Virus record (IMG/VR): IMGVR_UViG_3300048088_000222
Coordinates: 1-39,286 of that record
From: a virus
Length of the DNA stretch: 39,286 bases
Reading direction: 5' to 3' (one strand)
Made by a program: the position numbers and the translations under genes. This document shows, one piece after another, positions 21,327 to 29,476 of this stretch. Position 1 is the stretch's first letter. Every line of letters begins with the position of its first letter. The notes beneath the pieces were generated by a model. That model was given only the letters and a program-made list of their open reading frames with translations, was not told where the DNA came from and made no database searches.

Positions 21327-22043
21327 ATGGCTGACGCCCATTCTAGCACCACGCATAAACGCTGCTCGAAGTGTCGCGAGACGAAGACGACCGATAACTT
21401 CGGCTTCCAAAAGCGCAGGAAGGACGGTCGCAATCCGTGGTGTCGAGCCTGCAAGAGCATTGACTCTGCTGCGTGGCACGCCAAGAACACAGACCGCGTA
21501 GCCGAACAGAAGAAAATCTGGCGAGCCAACAACCCGGACAAGGTTAAGGCAATAAAGGATCGATACGCCGAAAGGCATCCTGAAGCCGCGAAGGCAGCAT
21601 TCGACAAGTACCGAGCGAAAAACAAGGATAAGGCGCGCGCCTGGTCGCTGGCCAACTACGAGAGACACCGACCTGCCCGCCTAGCTTCAATGAAAGCCTA
21701 TCGCGAGGCCAACAAAGAGAGGGTGCGCGATATAAGCATGAAGTGGCGCGCAGCGAACAAAGGTCGTCTTGCAATACTCAAGCGTGCTTACAAGGCGAGA
21801 AAGCGCTCAGCGGAAGGCAAATTCACTCCGCAAGATATCGACCGCCTGAGGTCGCTGCAGCGGGATCGCTGCGCATGCTGCCGAGACAAGTTGCGCGATT
21901 TTCACATTGATCATCGAACGCCTCTTTCCTTGGGCGGCAGCAACGACCCATCGAATTTGCAGTTGCTGTGCCCGCCGTGCAATCTCAAGAAGCACGCGAA
22001 AGACCCTATTGATTACATGCAATCTCTGGGATTCCTGCTGTAG
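21327..22043 (+). CDS. Freestanding HNH homing endonuclease (238 aa)
   Basis: The N-terminal zinc finger (KRCSKCRETKTTDNFGF, WCRACKSIDSAAW) and a long basic repeat part (residues 55-165, units like 'AxxRxxNKDKxRxxxxxxxxxN') lead to a C-terminal HNH: CACCRDKLRDFHIDHRTPLS and NLQLLCPPCNLKKHAKDP, with the Cys pairs and the catalytic DH. It would cut a site lacking the insertion and spread by repair. It lies between a small gene and the sheath gene, where nothing in its neighbours needs it. Its Lys/Arg-rich composition differs from the structural genes. Confidence 0.85.
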   Translation: MADAHSSTTHKRCSKCRETKTTDNFGFQKRRKDGRNPWCRACKSIDSAAWHAKNTDRVAEQKKIWRANNPDKVKAIKDRYAERHPEAAKAAFDKYRAKNKDKARAWSLANYERHRPARLASMKAYREANKERVRDISMKWRAANKGRLAILKRAYKARKRSAEGKFTPQDIDRLRSLQRDRCACCRDKLRDFHIDHRTPLSLGGSNDPSNLQLLCPPCNLKKHAKDPIDYMQSLGFLL

Positions 22044-22062
22044 CCATTTAAACATCGCATTC

Positions 22063-22086
22063 AAGCCGCCTTCGGGCGGCTTTTTT
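22063..22086 (+). terminator. Rho-independent terminator, UUCG loop
   Basis: AAGCCGCC-TTCG-GGCGGCTT followed by a T-run (22081-22086). A near-perfect terminator 20 bp after the HNH stop and 15 bp before the sheath start. It ends the HNH transcript; the late transcript must pass it. Confidence 0.85.
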
Positions 22087-22100
22087 ATTGGAGCATCCGG

Positions 22101-23624
22101 ATGAGTGTCGTCCAGAATGGTTCTGTGAACCTTACAGCGCAGCAGGTTCCAGGCATAGTAGTACAACTGATCCCGCCGGGTCCGGCACCGATCAACGGTG
22201 TTCCGAGCAACATCGCCGGCCTCGTCGGCATCGCATCCTGGGGACCGGTCGGTGTCCCGGTCTTCGCGAGCGCCTACAACGATGGCTCGGCCAAGTTCGG
22301 CCAGATGCAGGCGCGCAAGTACGATCTTTCGACTGCGCTGTGGAATGCCAGCCAGCAGGGTAATGTTGGCGCATACGCTCTCGTTCGCGTCACGGACGGC
22401 ACGGACGTCGCCGCTACCGCTGCGCTCGGCACCACGTTCGTTACGCTGACGGCAAAGTACACCGGCACGCTCGGCAACACCCTTTCGGCGACGCTTTCGG
22501 TCGGCACCAAGGCGAGCACGACCAAGCTGACGCTGTCGGCGCCTGGATTCACGTCGGAAGTATTCGACAATATTCCCGGCACGGCCGCAACGCTTCGTGA
22601 CGCCATCGTTTCTGCGGTGAACAGCGGCAATAGCCAGTTCCGCGGCCCATCTGCGCTGGTCACTGCCTCTGCGGGTGCAGCATCGACCGCGCCCACGCTA
22701 CCGACGACCGTTGCCTTCGCATCTGGCACTGACGGCGCCACGACGATCACCAGTTCGGTACTGCTTGGCACCGATACAGCGCCGCGAAAAGGCATGTACG
22801 CCCTTCGCATGACCGGCGCCTCGGTTGCGGCGCTTGTCGACTGCGACGACACCACGTCGTACGCCAATCAGGTCGCTTTCGGTCTGTCCGAAGGCGTCTA
22901 CATGCTGATGGTGGGCCCCGCAGGCGATACGATCAGCAACGCTGTCACGACCAAGGCGACGGCCGGCATAGATTCGTACGCTGGCAAGCTGATTTTCGGC
23001 GACTGGGTCTACATCAACGACACGGTCAACAACCAGGTCCGCCTGACGTCGCCGCAAGGCTTCTTCGCCGGCTACTTCGCGAACGCTTCGCCGCAGAACT
23101 CGTCGCTGAACAAGCAGATGCAGGGCATCGTCGGCACACAGCGCACCTACACCGGTCAGCCGTACTCGCAAGCCGAACTGCTGCAGCTCGTGCAGGCTGG
23201 CATTGACCTGATCACGAACCCGATTCCGGCTGGCAACCAGTATGGCTCGCCGATCGGACTCAATACGAGTTCCGATCAGGCGTTGCACGAAGACTCGTAC
23301 ACGCGCCTGACGAATTACATCGCCTACAGCATCAACGCGTGGGGCGGTAAATTCATCGGCCAGTTGCAGGGCTTCCAGACTTACGATCAGACGCGCGCCA
23401 ATGCATATGCCGGCCTCGCCCAGTTCATGCAGAACATGGTCGACACCGGAATGATCGACTCGTACAAGGTGACGCTCGACAAGTCTAACAACACCGACGC
23501 CCGAATCATGCAGGGTTGGATGCAGGCCGATGTTCAGGCCCGCTACAAGGCGGTTGTCCGCAACTTCCTGGTGAATTTGCAGGGCGGTCAGACGACCGTC
23601 ATCGTCAAGCCCGCTGGCACCTAA
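22101..23624 (+). CDS. Tail sheath protein (507 aa)
   Basis: The N-terminus (VPGIVVQLIPPGPAPINGVP, SNIAGLVGIASWGPVGVPVF) is the classic sheath start with the 'PGV' strand and the 'GWAPxG' type turn. The inserted domain (about 110-300) is Thr/Ala-rich beta. The C-terminus has KLIFGDWVYIND, SPQGFFAGYFANASPQNSSL and the final RNFLVNLQGGQTTVIVKP strand that links neighbouring subunits. It forms the contractile outer tube. It starts behind GGAGCATCCGG, after the HNH terminator. Confidence 0.9.
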   Translation: MSVVQNGSVNLTAQQVPGIVVQLIPPGPAPINGVPSNIAGLVGIASWGPVGVPVFASAYNDGSAKFGQMQARKYDLSTALWNASQQGNVGAYALVRVTDGTDVAATAALGTTFVTLTAKYTGTLGNTLSATLSVGTKASTTKLTLSAPGFTSEVFDNIPGTAATLRDAIVSAVNSGNSQFRGPSALVTASAGAASTAPTLPTTVAFASGTDGATTITSSVLLGTDTAPRKGMYALRMTGASVAALVDCDDTTSYANQVAFGLSEGVYMLMVGPAGDTISNAVTTKATAGIDSYAGKLIFGDWVYINDTVNNQVRLTSPQGFFAGYFANASPQNSSLNKQMQGIVGTQRTYTGQPYSQAELLQLVQAGIDLITNPIPAGNQYGSPIGLNTSSDQALHEDSYTRLTNYIAYSINAWGGKFIGQLQGFQTYDQTRANAYAGLAQFMQNMVDTGMIDSYKVTLDKSNNTDARIMQGWMQADVQARYKAVVRNFLVNLQGGQTTVIVKPAGT

Positions 23625-23646
23625 GCCTCCCTACTCCCAATTCTGA

Positions 23647-23666
23647 CCTCGCTGCGGCGGGGTTTT
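23647..23666 (+). terminator. Weak rho-independent terminator after the sheath gene
   Basis: CCTCGC-TGCG-GCGGGG (one G-U pair) followed by TTTTC. A modest stem that could set more sheath than tube transcript, or none. Confidence 0.45.
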
Positions 23667-23685
23667 CTCGTTTAAGGAGGCAGCA

Positions 23686-24117
23686 ATGCCGATGAACGGT
23701 TATTCCGTTGGGCGCGACATCACGCTTGTGATCCAGACGCCGAACGGCGCACTGACGCTCAACAAGATCACGAAGTTCAGTTCCAAGCAGGAATCCACCG
23801 AGGTTCGCGTGAAGCGCCTCGACGGCATCACGGATCGATTGCGTTTCTTCGATGGCTGGTCCGGTTCGTTCGACGTGGAGCGTCAGGACAGCGTAGTCGA
23901 CGACTACTTTTCTCAGCTTGAGGCGAACTACTACGCCGGCATCAACGAGCAGCCGTGCCAGATTTATGAGACGCTGACGGAGCCGAATGGCACCACGACC
24001 CAGTTCCGCCACGATGGAGTGCTGTTGTCGCTGGCTGACGCTGGCGAGTGGATGGGTGATGCGACGGTGAAAATCTCGCTGAACTGGACCGGCTCGCGCC
24101 GCACCAAGACTGCATAA
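23686..24117 (+). CDS. Tail tube protein (143 aa)
   Basis: A beta-rich 143-residue protein right after the sheath gene, the usual place for tube. Landmarks are GYSVGRDITLVIQTPNGALT, KITKFSSKQESTEVRVKRLD, GITDRLRFFDGWSGSFDVER and the end VKISLNWTGSRRTKTA. It forms the inner hexameric tube. The ribosome binding site is AAGGAGGCAGCA. The tail-assembly chaperone gene follows. Confidence 0.85.
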   Translation: MPMNGYSVGRDITLVIQTPNGALTLNKITKFSSKQESTEVRVKRLDGITDRLRFFDGWSGSFDVERQDSVVDDYFSQLEANYYAGINEQPCQIYETLTEPNGTTTQFRHDGVLLSLADAGEWMGDATVKISLNWTGSRRTKTA

Positions 24118-24125
24118 GGCAAAAC

Positions 24126-24503
24126 ATGACGAAAGTCACAGTGAATCAGACGGAACAGACGCCGTCGCAACAGATCGTCGCTCAGGCTAAGGCGGAAGTC
24201 GTCACGACTGACGCTAAAGGGCGCGAGATCAGGCTGCGCAAGCCGGCCGCCCTCAGCAAATTGCGCTTCGTGGACGCGATGGACGAATCGTCGGGCAATC
24301 CGATGTGGCGCGGCATGGTGGCGCCCCTCATGTACGTGCATTCGATTGATGGAGACGTGATTCTGATGCCTTCGACGAAGCGCGAGATTGAGGCTTTGTA
24401 TCAGCGCCTCGATGAGGAGGGCATGGAGGCAATCGCCGCAGCTCTGCCCGGCAATTTCGGTCTTGCTAATGCGGAGGTCGACGAGGAAGCCGCAAAAAAA
24501 TAG
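24126..24503 (+). CDS. Tail assembly chaperone, short form (G-like, 125 aa)
   Basis: Lies between tube and later tail genes, as do the lambda G and P2 E genes. It is a small acidic protein with an unstructured N-terminus and a helical core (LSKLRFVDAMDESS, MYVHSIDGDVILMPS, EGMEAIAAALPGNFGLANA). It ends at a TAG right after seven As; ribosomes that slip back at these As make the longer fused form (see 24500-24676). The chaperones bind the tape measure and help tube polymerisation. Ribosome binding site AAGGCAAAAC is weak. Confidence 0.75.
   Translation: MTKVTVNQTEQTPSQQIVAQAKAEVVTTDAKGREIRLRKPAALSKLRFVDAMDESSGNPMWRGMVAPLMYVHSIDGDVILMPSTKREIEALYQRLDEEGMEAIAAALPGNFGLANAEVDEEAAKK
24494..24500 (+). 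promoter_or_regulatory. A_AAA_AAA slippery site, -1 frameshift
   Basis: A7 run read as GCA AAA AAA TAG in the zero frame. A -1 slip gives AAA AAA ATA GTC and opens 58 codons of a chaperone-like sequence. A tRNA-Lys slip on A_AAA_AAA is the most efficient bacterial -1 heptamer. Confidence 0.75.
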
Positions 24504-24676
24504 TCGGTAACGTCGCCGTCCGCAATGCCCTGTGGCTGGTGAGCCATGGCGTGCCATTTGATCTCGCCTTCTCGATGGATGACACGACGCTCAATGCGTT
24601 CGCGATCATCATTTCTGAGCAGCAAGGGGGCGTGACTTTCAACTGGCATACCAAAGAGTTCGCGAGGAAGGAATGA
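24500..24676 (+). CDS. Tail assembly chaperone, -1 frameshift extension (T part)
   Basis: Read in the -1 frame from 24500, this gives a 58-residue extension (IVGNVAVRNALWLVSHGVPF, then DLAFSMDDTTLNAFAIIISE and GGVTFNWHTKEFARKE). It has no suitable start codon or ribosome binding site of its own, so it is made as a fusion of about 183 residues with the short form, as in lambda G-T. 'FNWHTKEF' and a DUF-like hydrophobic core are typical of T parts. The stop overlaps the next ATG. Confidence 0.75.
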   Translation: MVGNVAVRNALWLVSHGVPFDLAFSMDDTTLNAFAIIISEQQGGVTFNWHTKEFARKE

Positions 24677-25152
24677 GGGAGTTCAAGAGTTTTGGCGCCT
24701 TCGCCCTGCATCTCGAGCGGCTGGCGGCGACCTCTGGAGAGGTCAAGCACCATATTCTGGACAAGGCCGGCGAGGAAGTGCAGAAAACCGCGCAAGGAAT
24801 GATTGGCGACTATCAGCAGGCTGTCGGCCCCTACCCCACGTGGGAAGAACTGGCCGACTCGACTAAGGCTGAACGCTCGCGGCTTGGCTACTCGGAGAAT
24901 GATCCTGGTTTCCGTACCGGCGAGATGCAAAGATCGGTTCAACGTACCGTTTCCAGTGAAGAAATGGCCGTTGGCTCAAACGATCCACACATTGTCTGGT
25001 TCGATCAAGGCACGCCGAAGCAGCCGCCGCGGCCCGTCTTCGGCCCCGCTGCATTGCACAGCATGGACCGCGTGAAAACGATCATCGGCGCGACAGCGTT
25101 CGCATGGGTAGCTGGCGCTGGCTGGCGCAAGCCGCGACTCACGTCCTTTTGA
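24673..25152 (+). CDS. HK97 gp10-like tail protein (159 aa)
   Basis: The ATG overlaps the stop of the frameshift extension. Residues 1-55 are helical (FALHLERLAATSGEVKHHIL) and residues 75-135 hold RTGEMQRSVQRTVSSEEMAV and DPHIVWFDQGTPKQPPRPVF, the 'G..P..PRPF' pattern of HK97 gp10-type tail completion proteins. An unusual place is after the chaperone genes. Its 3' end overlaps the reverse-strand gene tail-to-tail by 14 bp. Probably a minor tail protein. Confidence 0.55.
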   Translation: MREFKSFGAFALHLERLAATSGEVKHHILDKAGEEVQKTAQGMIGDYQQAVGPYPTWEELADSTKAERSRLGYSENDPGFRTGEMQRSVQRTVSSEEMAVGSNDPHIVWFDQGTPKQPPRPVFGPAALHSMDRVKTIIGATAFAWVAGAGWRKPRLTSF

Positions 25153-25387
25153 AGTAGGCGAACAGGAACAGTATCCAGGCGATCGCCAGATACACGCCGA
25201 TATATGGGAGCAGCATGATCCCCATTGGCGCAATGACCGCAAGCCATCGGTTCATCGGCGGCCGGTGCGCCCAACGAGCTCGCCAGCCAACCGCGTGACC
25301 GCTCACGCTGCGTATCGTCGGTTTCGGGTACTGCACCCATGAAACATGATCCGCCAGCCATTCGTGCGTGCGATAAACGAACTTCAT
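25139..25387 (-). CDS. Reverse-strand membrane protein (82 aa), moron candidate
   Basis: A minus-strand ATG at 25387, preceded by GGAGGCGAG, opens an 82-residue protein. The first 45 residues are soluble and basic (KFVYRTHEWLADHVSWVQYP, RARWAHRPPMNRW); then come two hydrophobic segments (WLAVIAPMGIMLLPYIGV and YLAIAWILFLFAYF). It lies between two tail genes read rightward, so it must be expressed from its own promoter, perhaps in the lysogen. It could be a superinfection-exclusion protein; the sequence gives no family. Confidence 0.6.
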   Translation of the reverse strand: MKFVYRTHEWLADHVSWVQYPKPTIRSVSGHAVGWRARWAHRPPMNRWLAVIAPMGIMLLPYIGVYLAIAWILFLFAYFKRT

Positions 25388-25425
25388 CTCGCCTCCATCC
25401 CGTAAGTGTTTGAGTTTAATACAAA

Positions 25426-27378
25426 ATGATCGACGCCTACGCGATTGGCACAACGCTCAAGCTGCACGACTTTGTCACGCCGCAACTGCTGAAGTTGTCG
25501 GAGCAGTTCGCCAAGGTTGATGCATTGGCATTGCAGGTCAACAAGCGCCTGCAGAAGATGGGCGCCGAGGTTGTTGGCGTGCGCAATCTGGCAGCCGCTT
25601 CAAAGACACTTGACGCAGGATTGAAGGGCGTCAATACGGAAGCCTTGTTGGCGGAACGCAATCTGCGAGGTATCAAGGGCGCCCTGCCGACAGGCAGCAT
25701 CGGCATTGAGCGAGAACTGGCAGCGGCTAACGTTGAGGCCGCAACGCTCGAGCGACGCTTGCTTGGTATGCGTGGGATGGGGCGCGGTGGCGGCGGTGTT
25801 CCGCCGATTCTGCCGGGCCCGGGCGGAGGTGGCGCTGGTGGCGGCGGTCGTCGAGGCGGCCACATCCACGGCGGCAACATGCACGTCGGCCCCGGCGGGT
25901 TCGGGATTGGCGGCGTCGGCATGGGCCTCGCAACGGACATGCTCGTGCCGCTGGCAGCGGCCGGCGCGTCGATCTACGTAGGGCACAAGTTCTACGAGGC
26001 CGCGAAAGACTATGACATGGCTTTTACGCGGTTCCGTACGCTGAATCTGGGCGACAAGGTCAACCAGGACGCCAACGCTTTCGCGCGCGGCACGAAGCAA
26101 TTCGGCGTATCGATGACGGAGCGCATGACTGTGCTGCGCGACATGCACGAAGTCATGGGCAGCTATGAAGAAGCCAAGGCCGTTACCCCACTCTTTACTC
26201 GCATGCTTGCTGCGAACCGCGGCGTATTCGGTGAGGAAGGCAACAAGTTTGATACGAAGACTTTCCAAGCTCTCGGCAAGGTCATCGAGATGCGCGGCGG
26301 CACATCGTCTCCCGATGAGATGTTCAAGCAGGCCGATTTTGCGCAGAAGGTTCTGACCGGTTCTGCCGGCCTCGTGACGCCGACGGATCTGCTCGCGTTC
26401 ATGAAGACCGGTGGCGTTGCAACGCGCCTCCTGTCAAACCAGGCGTTCTATGCGCAGTCCGCACCGATGATTCAGGAAATGGGCGGCAGTCGGTTCGGTA
26501 CTGCTCTCATGAGTGCGCACCAAAATCTGGCCATGGGTCGCGGTTCGCTAAAGTCCATGAAGGAGGCGGCCCGGATCGGCCTGATCGACCCGAGCATGAT
26601 CGAGTACACCAAAATCGGCACGATCAAGCAGGTTCTTCCCGGTGCGCTGAAGGATGAAGGCCTCTACAACCAGTCGAAGTATGAGTGGTTGCTGAACGTG
26701 CTGATCCCCGCAATCCGTTCCGGTGGGGTGCGCGGTCATGACGGACTCGTCAAGGGCGACAAGATCACCGATGACCAGATCGTCAATGAACTGAATACCC
26801 TGTTCAGTCAGCGCACGGCCAGCAATGCGTTTGCGCAGATGTATCTGCAGCGCCATAAGATCGACAAGAACATTGCCGTGACCACCGGCGCGATGGGCAT
26901 TACGGAACTTGAGAAGCAGTACCAGAAATCGCCCCAAGGCGCTGAAGACGAGTTTCGCGCTGCGTGGACGGACTTTAAGACGGTATTCGGGACAAGCATG
27001 CTTCCCCAGGTCACGAACATGCTTAAAGTCGGCTCGGAGATGCTGCGTTCTCTCGCGACGGTAGCAGATAGTCCGGCATTCAAGGCGATCCAAGGATTCA
27101 CCAATGGCGCCGTACACGCGTTCGCGTGGCCGTACCGGCTCATGTTCGGCAATGCTAATGCGGCAGAGCCCGGCTCAGGAGCGGCACCGATAAATCCGGT
27201 GGCCTCGCGCGGCACCATGAGCAACGCTATGAAGGGTACCGTCCATCTCGACGGGCGACTCGTTGGCAACTTCATGGCCGACCACATGGGCCGGCAGGCA
27301 AGCAGCCCGCTGACCGGCACGACCAGTTTTGACATGTCCATGGGCCTTCCGACACCCGGCCTGAGCTACCAACGATGA
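25426..27378 (+). CDS. Tape measure protein (650 aa)
   Basis: A 650-residue protein with the tape measure layout: N-terminal helices (FVTPQLLKLSEQFAKVDALA), a Gly-rich flexible zone at about 113-170 (GRGGGGVPPILPGPGGGG and a His/Gly part), a hydrophobic segment (GMGLATDMLVPLAAAGASIY), and a long helical rest. The Gly/Met/His zone is the oddest part of the protein. Its length sets tail length; at about 1.5 A per residue that is near 100 nm. It starts with ATG 25426, weak ribosome binding site. Confidence 0.8.
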   Translation: MIDAYAIGTTLKLHDFVTPQLLKLSEQFAKVDALALQVNKRLQKMGAEVVGVRNLAAASKTLDAGLKGVNTEALLAERNLRGIKGALPTGSIGIERELAAANVEAATLERRLLGMRGMGRGGGGVPPILPGPGGGGAGGGGRRGGHIHGGNMHVGPGGFGIGGVGMGLATDMLVPLAAAGASIYVGHKFYEAAKDYDMAFTRFRTLNLGDKVNQDANAFARGTKQFGVSMTERMTVLRDMHEVMGSYEEAKAVTPLFTRMLAANRGVFGEEGNKFDTKTFQALGKVIEMRGGTSSPDEMFKQADFAQKVLTGSAGLVTPTDLLAFMKTGGVATRLLSNQAFYAQSAPMIQEMGGSRFGTALMSAHQNLAMGRGSLKSMKEAARIGLIDPSMIEYTKIGTIKQVLPGALKDEGLYNQSKYEWLLNVLIPAIRSGGVRGHDGLVKGDKITDDQIVNELNTLFSQRTASNAFAQMYLQRHKIDKNIAVTTGAMGITELEKQYQKSPQGAEDEFRAAWTDFKTVFGTSMLPQVTNMLKVGSEMLRSLATVADSPAFKAIQGFTNGAVHAFAWPYRLMFGNANAAEPGSGAAPINPVASRGTMSNAMKGTVHLDGRLVGNFMADHMGRQASSPLTGTTSFDMSMGLPTPGLSYQR

Positions 27379-28340
27379 CTCCAGACACTCTCCTGACCCT
27401 CGGCGGCATCAGCTTTTACCAGTTTGAGGTTCCGGAGTCGATCGGATTCGGCGGCGAGCAGCGCCTTTCGGTTCATGAACTCATTGGCGGCCAGAAAGTG
27501 GTGGACGCAATGGGCGCGTTCTCCGAGCCCCTGGCGTGGTCGGGCCGGTTCCGCGGGCAGACCGCTCTTGATCGTGCGCGATATGTGGACGGCCTGCGGA
27601 TCTCCGGCCAAGCAACCAACGTCACCTGGTCTGAATTCTCGTATCTGGTCATCGTCCGGCGATTTCTGCCGGTCTATGAGCGGTTCTATGAGATTCCGTA
27701 TCGGATCGAATGCGAGGTCATCGCCGACCTCACGCAGGCAGTCACTTCGCTGTCGACGCAGGGGCCGGACGACCTGATCAACGGCGATGTGTCATTCGCC
27801 AGTAGCCTGCTCGACAAGATCGGCAGTTCGACGCTTACAGCAGCTTTTGAGTCGGTGAAAAGCGCAGTTTCGGCGGTCTCAAGCTTCGCTACGGCAGCGC
27901 AAAGCCAGTTGAACAGCGTTTTGCAGCCGATCCAGCAGTTCAGATTGCAGGTTCAGACGGCAATCGCACAGACGAACAACGTTCTGATCAACGTGACGAC
28001 GCTCGGAGGGGTGCTGCCGAACAATACGTTGTCGCAGAACGTGTCGAACCTGACGAACAGTCTGACCGCCACGCAGCAGATTCCGTTGCTGATCAATCTT
28101 GACCGGGTAACGGGCCGGATTGGCGCCAATGTTGGCTCGCTTTATTCGAGCGCGAAACAGACCACGATAGCGGGCGGCAACCTGATGCAGATCGCGGCGA
28201 AGGAATACGGAGATTTCCGGTCCTGGACTGGCATTGCCAAGGCTAATCCGCAACTTGGCGGTGATCCGCAACTGACCGGCATCAACACGATCACGATTCC
28301 GCCGAACGCGGATACTTCTGGTGGCGTTCTCAATTCCTGA
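27375..28340 (+). CDS. Baseplate/tail protein with C-terminal LysM-like domain (321 aa)
   Basis: Overlaps the tape measure gene by ATGA. The N-terminal half is a beta part (ISFYQFEVPESIGFGGEQRL, FSEPLAWSGRFRGQTALDRA) resembling DNA-circulation/hub proteins such as Mu gp43. The middle is helical (about 130-240). The C-terminus (AGGNLMQIAAKEYGDFRSWT, GIAKANPQLGGD) fits a LysM domain, which binds peptidoglycan and is common in hub proteins of phages with contractile tails (T4 gp53-like). It links tube and baseplate. Confidence 0.7.
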   Translation: MTPDTLLTLGGISFYQFEVPESIGFGGEQRLSVHELIGGQKVVDAMGAFSEPLAWSGRFRGQTALDRARYVDGLRISGQATNVTWSEFSYLVIVRRFLPVYERFYEIPYRIECEVIADLTQAVTSLSTQGPDDLINGDVSFASSLLDKIGSSTLTAAFESVKSAVSAVSSFATAAQSQLNSVLQPIQQFRLQVQTAIAQTNNVLINVTTLGGVLPNNTLSQNVSNLTNSLTATQQIPLLINLDRVTGRIGANVGSLYSSAKQTTIAGGNLMQIAAKEYGDFRSWTGIAKANPQLGGDPQLTGINTITIPPNADTSGGVLNS

Positions 28341-29476
28341 TGGCCTATCTCAATCAAGCGCCCGCGCAGTCTGTTGCGCGGCAGCCTCGCGCGCTCGTCA
28401 AGATTAATGACACGATCGTCCCGGGGATGATTGATTTTTCGGTGGACAGCAATTCGTTTTACTCGGCCGACACGTTTCGTGTCGTGTTCGCGACATCGCT
28501 TCTGCCGGCCGCGTTCAACGTTGATTGGTTTTCGACTGTCACCGAAGCGTTTGTCGAGATCTTCGCAGGCTTTCCTGACGACCCGACCAATTATTCACCG
28601 GCGGACCTGTCGAGCCTAATCTATGGCCGCGTCGATGATATCGATTTCGATCCATGCGGCACGAAGATCACGCTAACCGGGCGAGATCTGACTGCGGCGA
28701 TGATCGACACGAAGTTGACGGAGCAGTGGAACAATCTGACGGCTTCCGGGGTGGCTACACAGTTAGCCAACAAGCACGGTCTGACGCCGCAGGTCACGGC
28801 AACGACAGAGATCATCGGCAAGTACTACCAGATCGACCACGTTCGCATCAACGCTGAACGCAGCGAGTGGGATTTGCTGGCATGGCTCGCAGCCGAAGAA
28901 GGTTTCGTCGTGTATGCCAAGGGGCACACGCTCTACTTCGGACCCGATCCGAGGACGCCAGATACACCCTATCTCGTCAGATGGCAGGCACCTAGCGACA
29001 CCGCTGGCTATTCGACCATGAACGGCGGTCGCGCCAGTTTTCACCGCAGCCTGACCGTCGCCAAGGGCATCACTGTGGTTGTTCATAGCTGGAACAACAA
29101 GCAAAAGAAAGGGTTCGACGGCTACTACCCTAGCCGCCCAAAGGCGATTCAGGCTGGCAAGGCAAGTCCCTTCGGCAATACGCAGACGTACGAATTCAAT
29201 ATCCCCGGATTGACTCAGCAACAGGCGGTCGCCCGGGCGCAGGCTCTGTACAACCAGATCATCCGGCACGCTGTGAATTTCGCCTATGACGGCCCGGCAG
29301 ACGACCTGCTGACAGCGCGCGTCATGATCCAGACGGAAGGTTTCCCCGGCAGTTTCAACCAGACGTTCTACGTTGATTCGGTCACGCGCGAATTCAGCCT
29401 GGATGCAGGCTATTCGATGCATGTGCGCGCGAAAAACCAAAACCCCGACCTTCAAGTCAGCAACCTTGCCGCATGA
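28340..29476 (+). CDS. Baseplate hub protein, gpD/gp27-like (378 aa)
   Basis: The pattern matches late-control protein D of P2 and T4 gp27: N-terminal VKINDTIVPGMIDFSVDSNS, 'YGRVDDIDFDPCGTKITLTG' with the tail-tube-like fold, then 'WDLLAWLAAEEGFVVYAKGH', and the closing RSLTVAKGITVVVHSWN. It forms the trimer that sits under the tube and carries the spike. It overlaps its neighbours by 1-4 bp on both sides and precedes the spike gene, the normal D-V order. Confidence 0.8.
   Translation: MAYLNQAPAQSVARQPRALVKINDTIVPGMIDFSVDSNSFYSADTFRVVFATSLLPAAFNVDWFSTVTEAFVEIFAGFPDDPTNYSPADLSSLIYGRVDDIDFDPCGTKITLTGRDLTAAMIDTKLTEQWNNLTASGVATQLANKHGLTPQVTATTEIIGKYYQIDHVRINAERSEWDLLAWLAAEEGFVVYAKGHTLYFGPDPRTPDTPYLVRWQAPSDTAGYSTMNGGRASFHRSLTVAKGITVVVHSWNNKQKKGFDGYYPSRPKAIQAGKASPFGNTQTYEFNIPGLTQQQAVARAQALYNQIIRHAVNFAYDGPADDLLTARVMIQTEGFPGSFNQTFYVDSVTREFSLDAGYSMHVRAKNQNPDLQVSNLAA

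Noticed and set aside
21253-21501. An 82-codon frame starting in the leader of the HNH gene
   Set aside because: Past the leader it is a shadow of the HNH gene with an Arg-rich product. The leader part is better explained as a hairpin.
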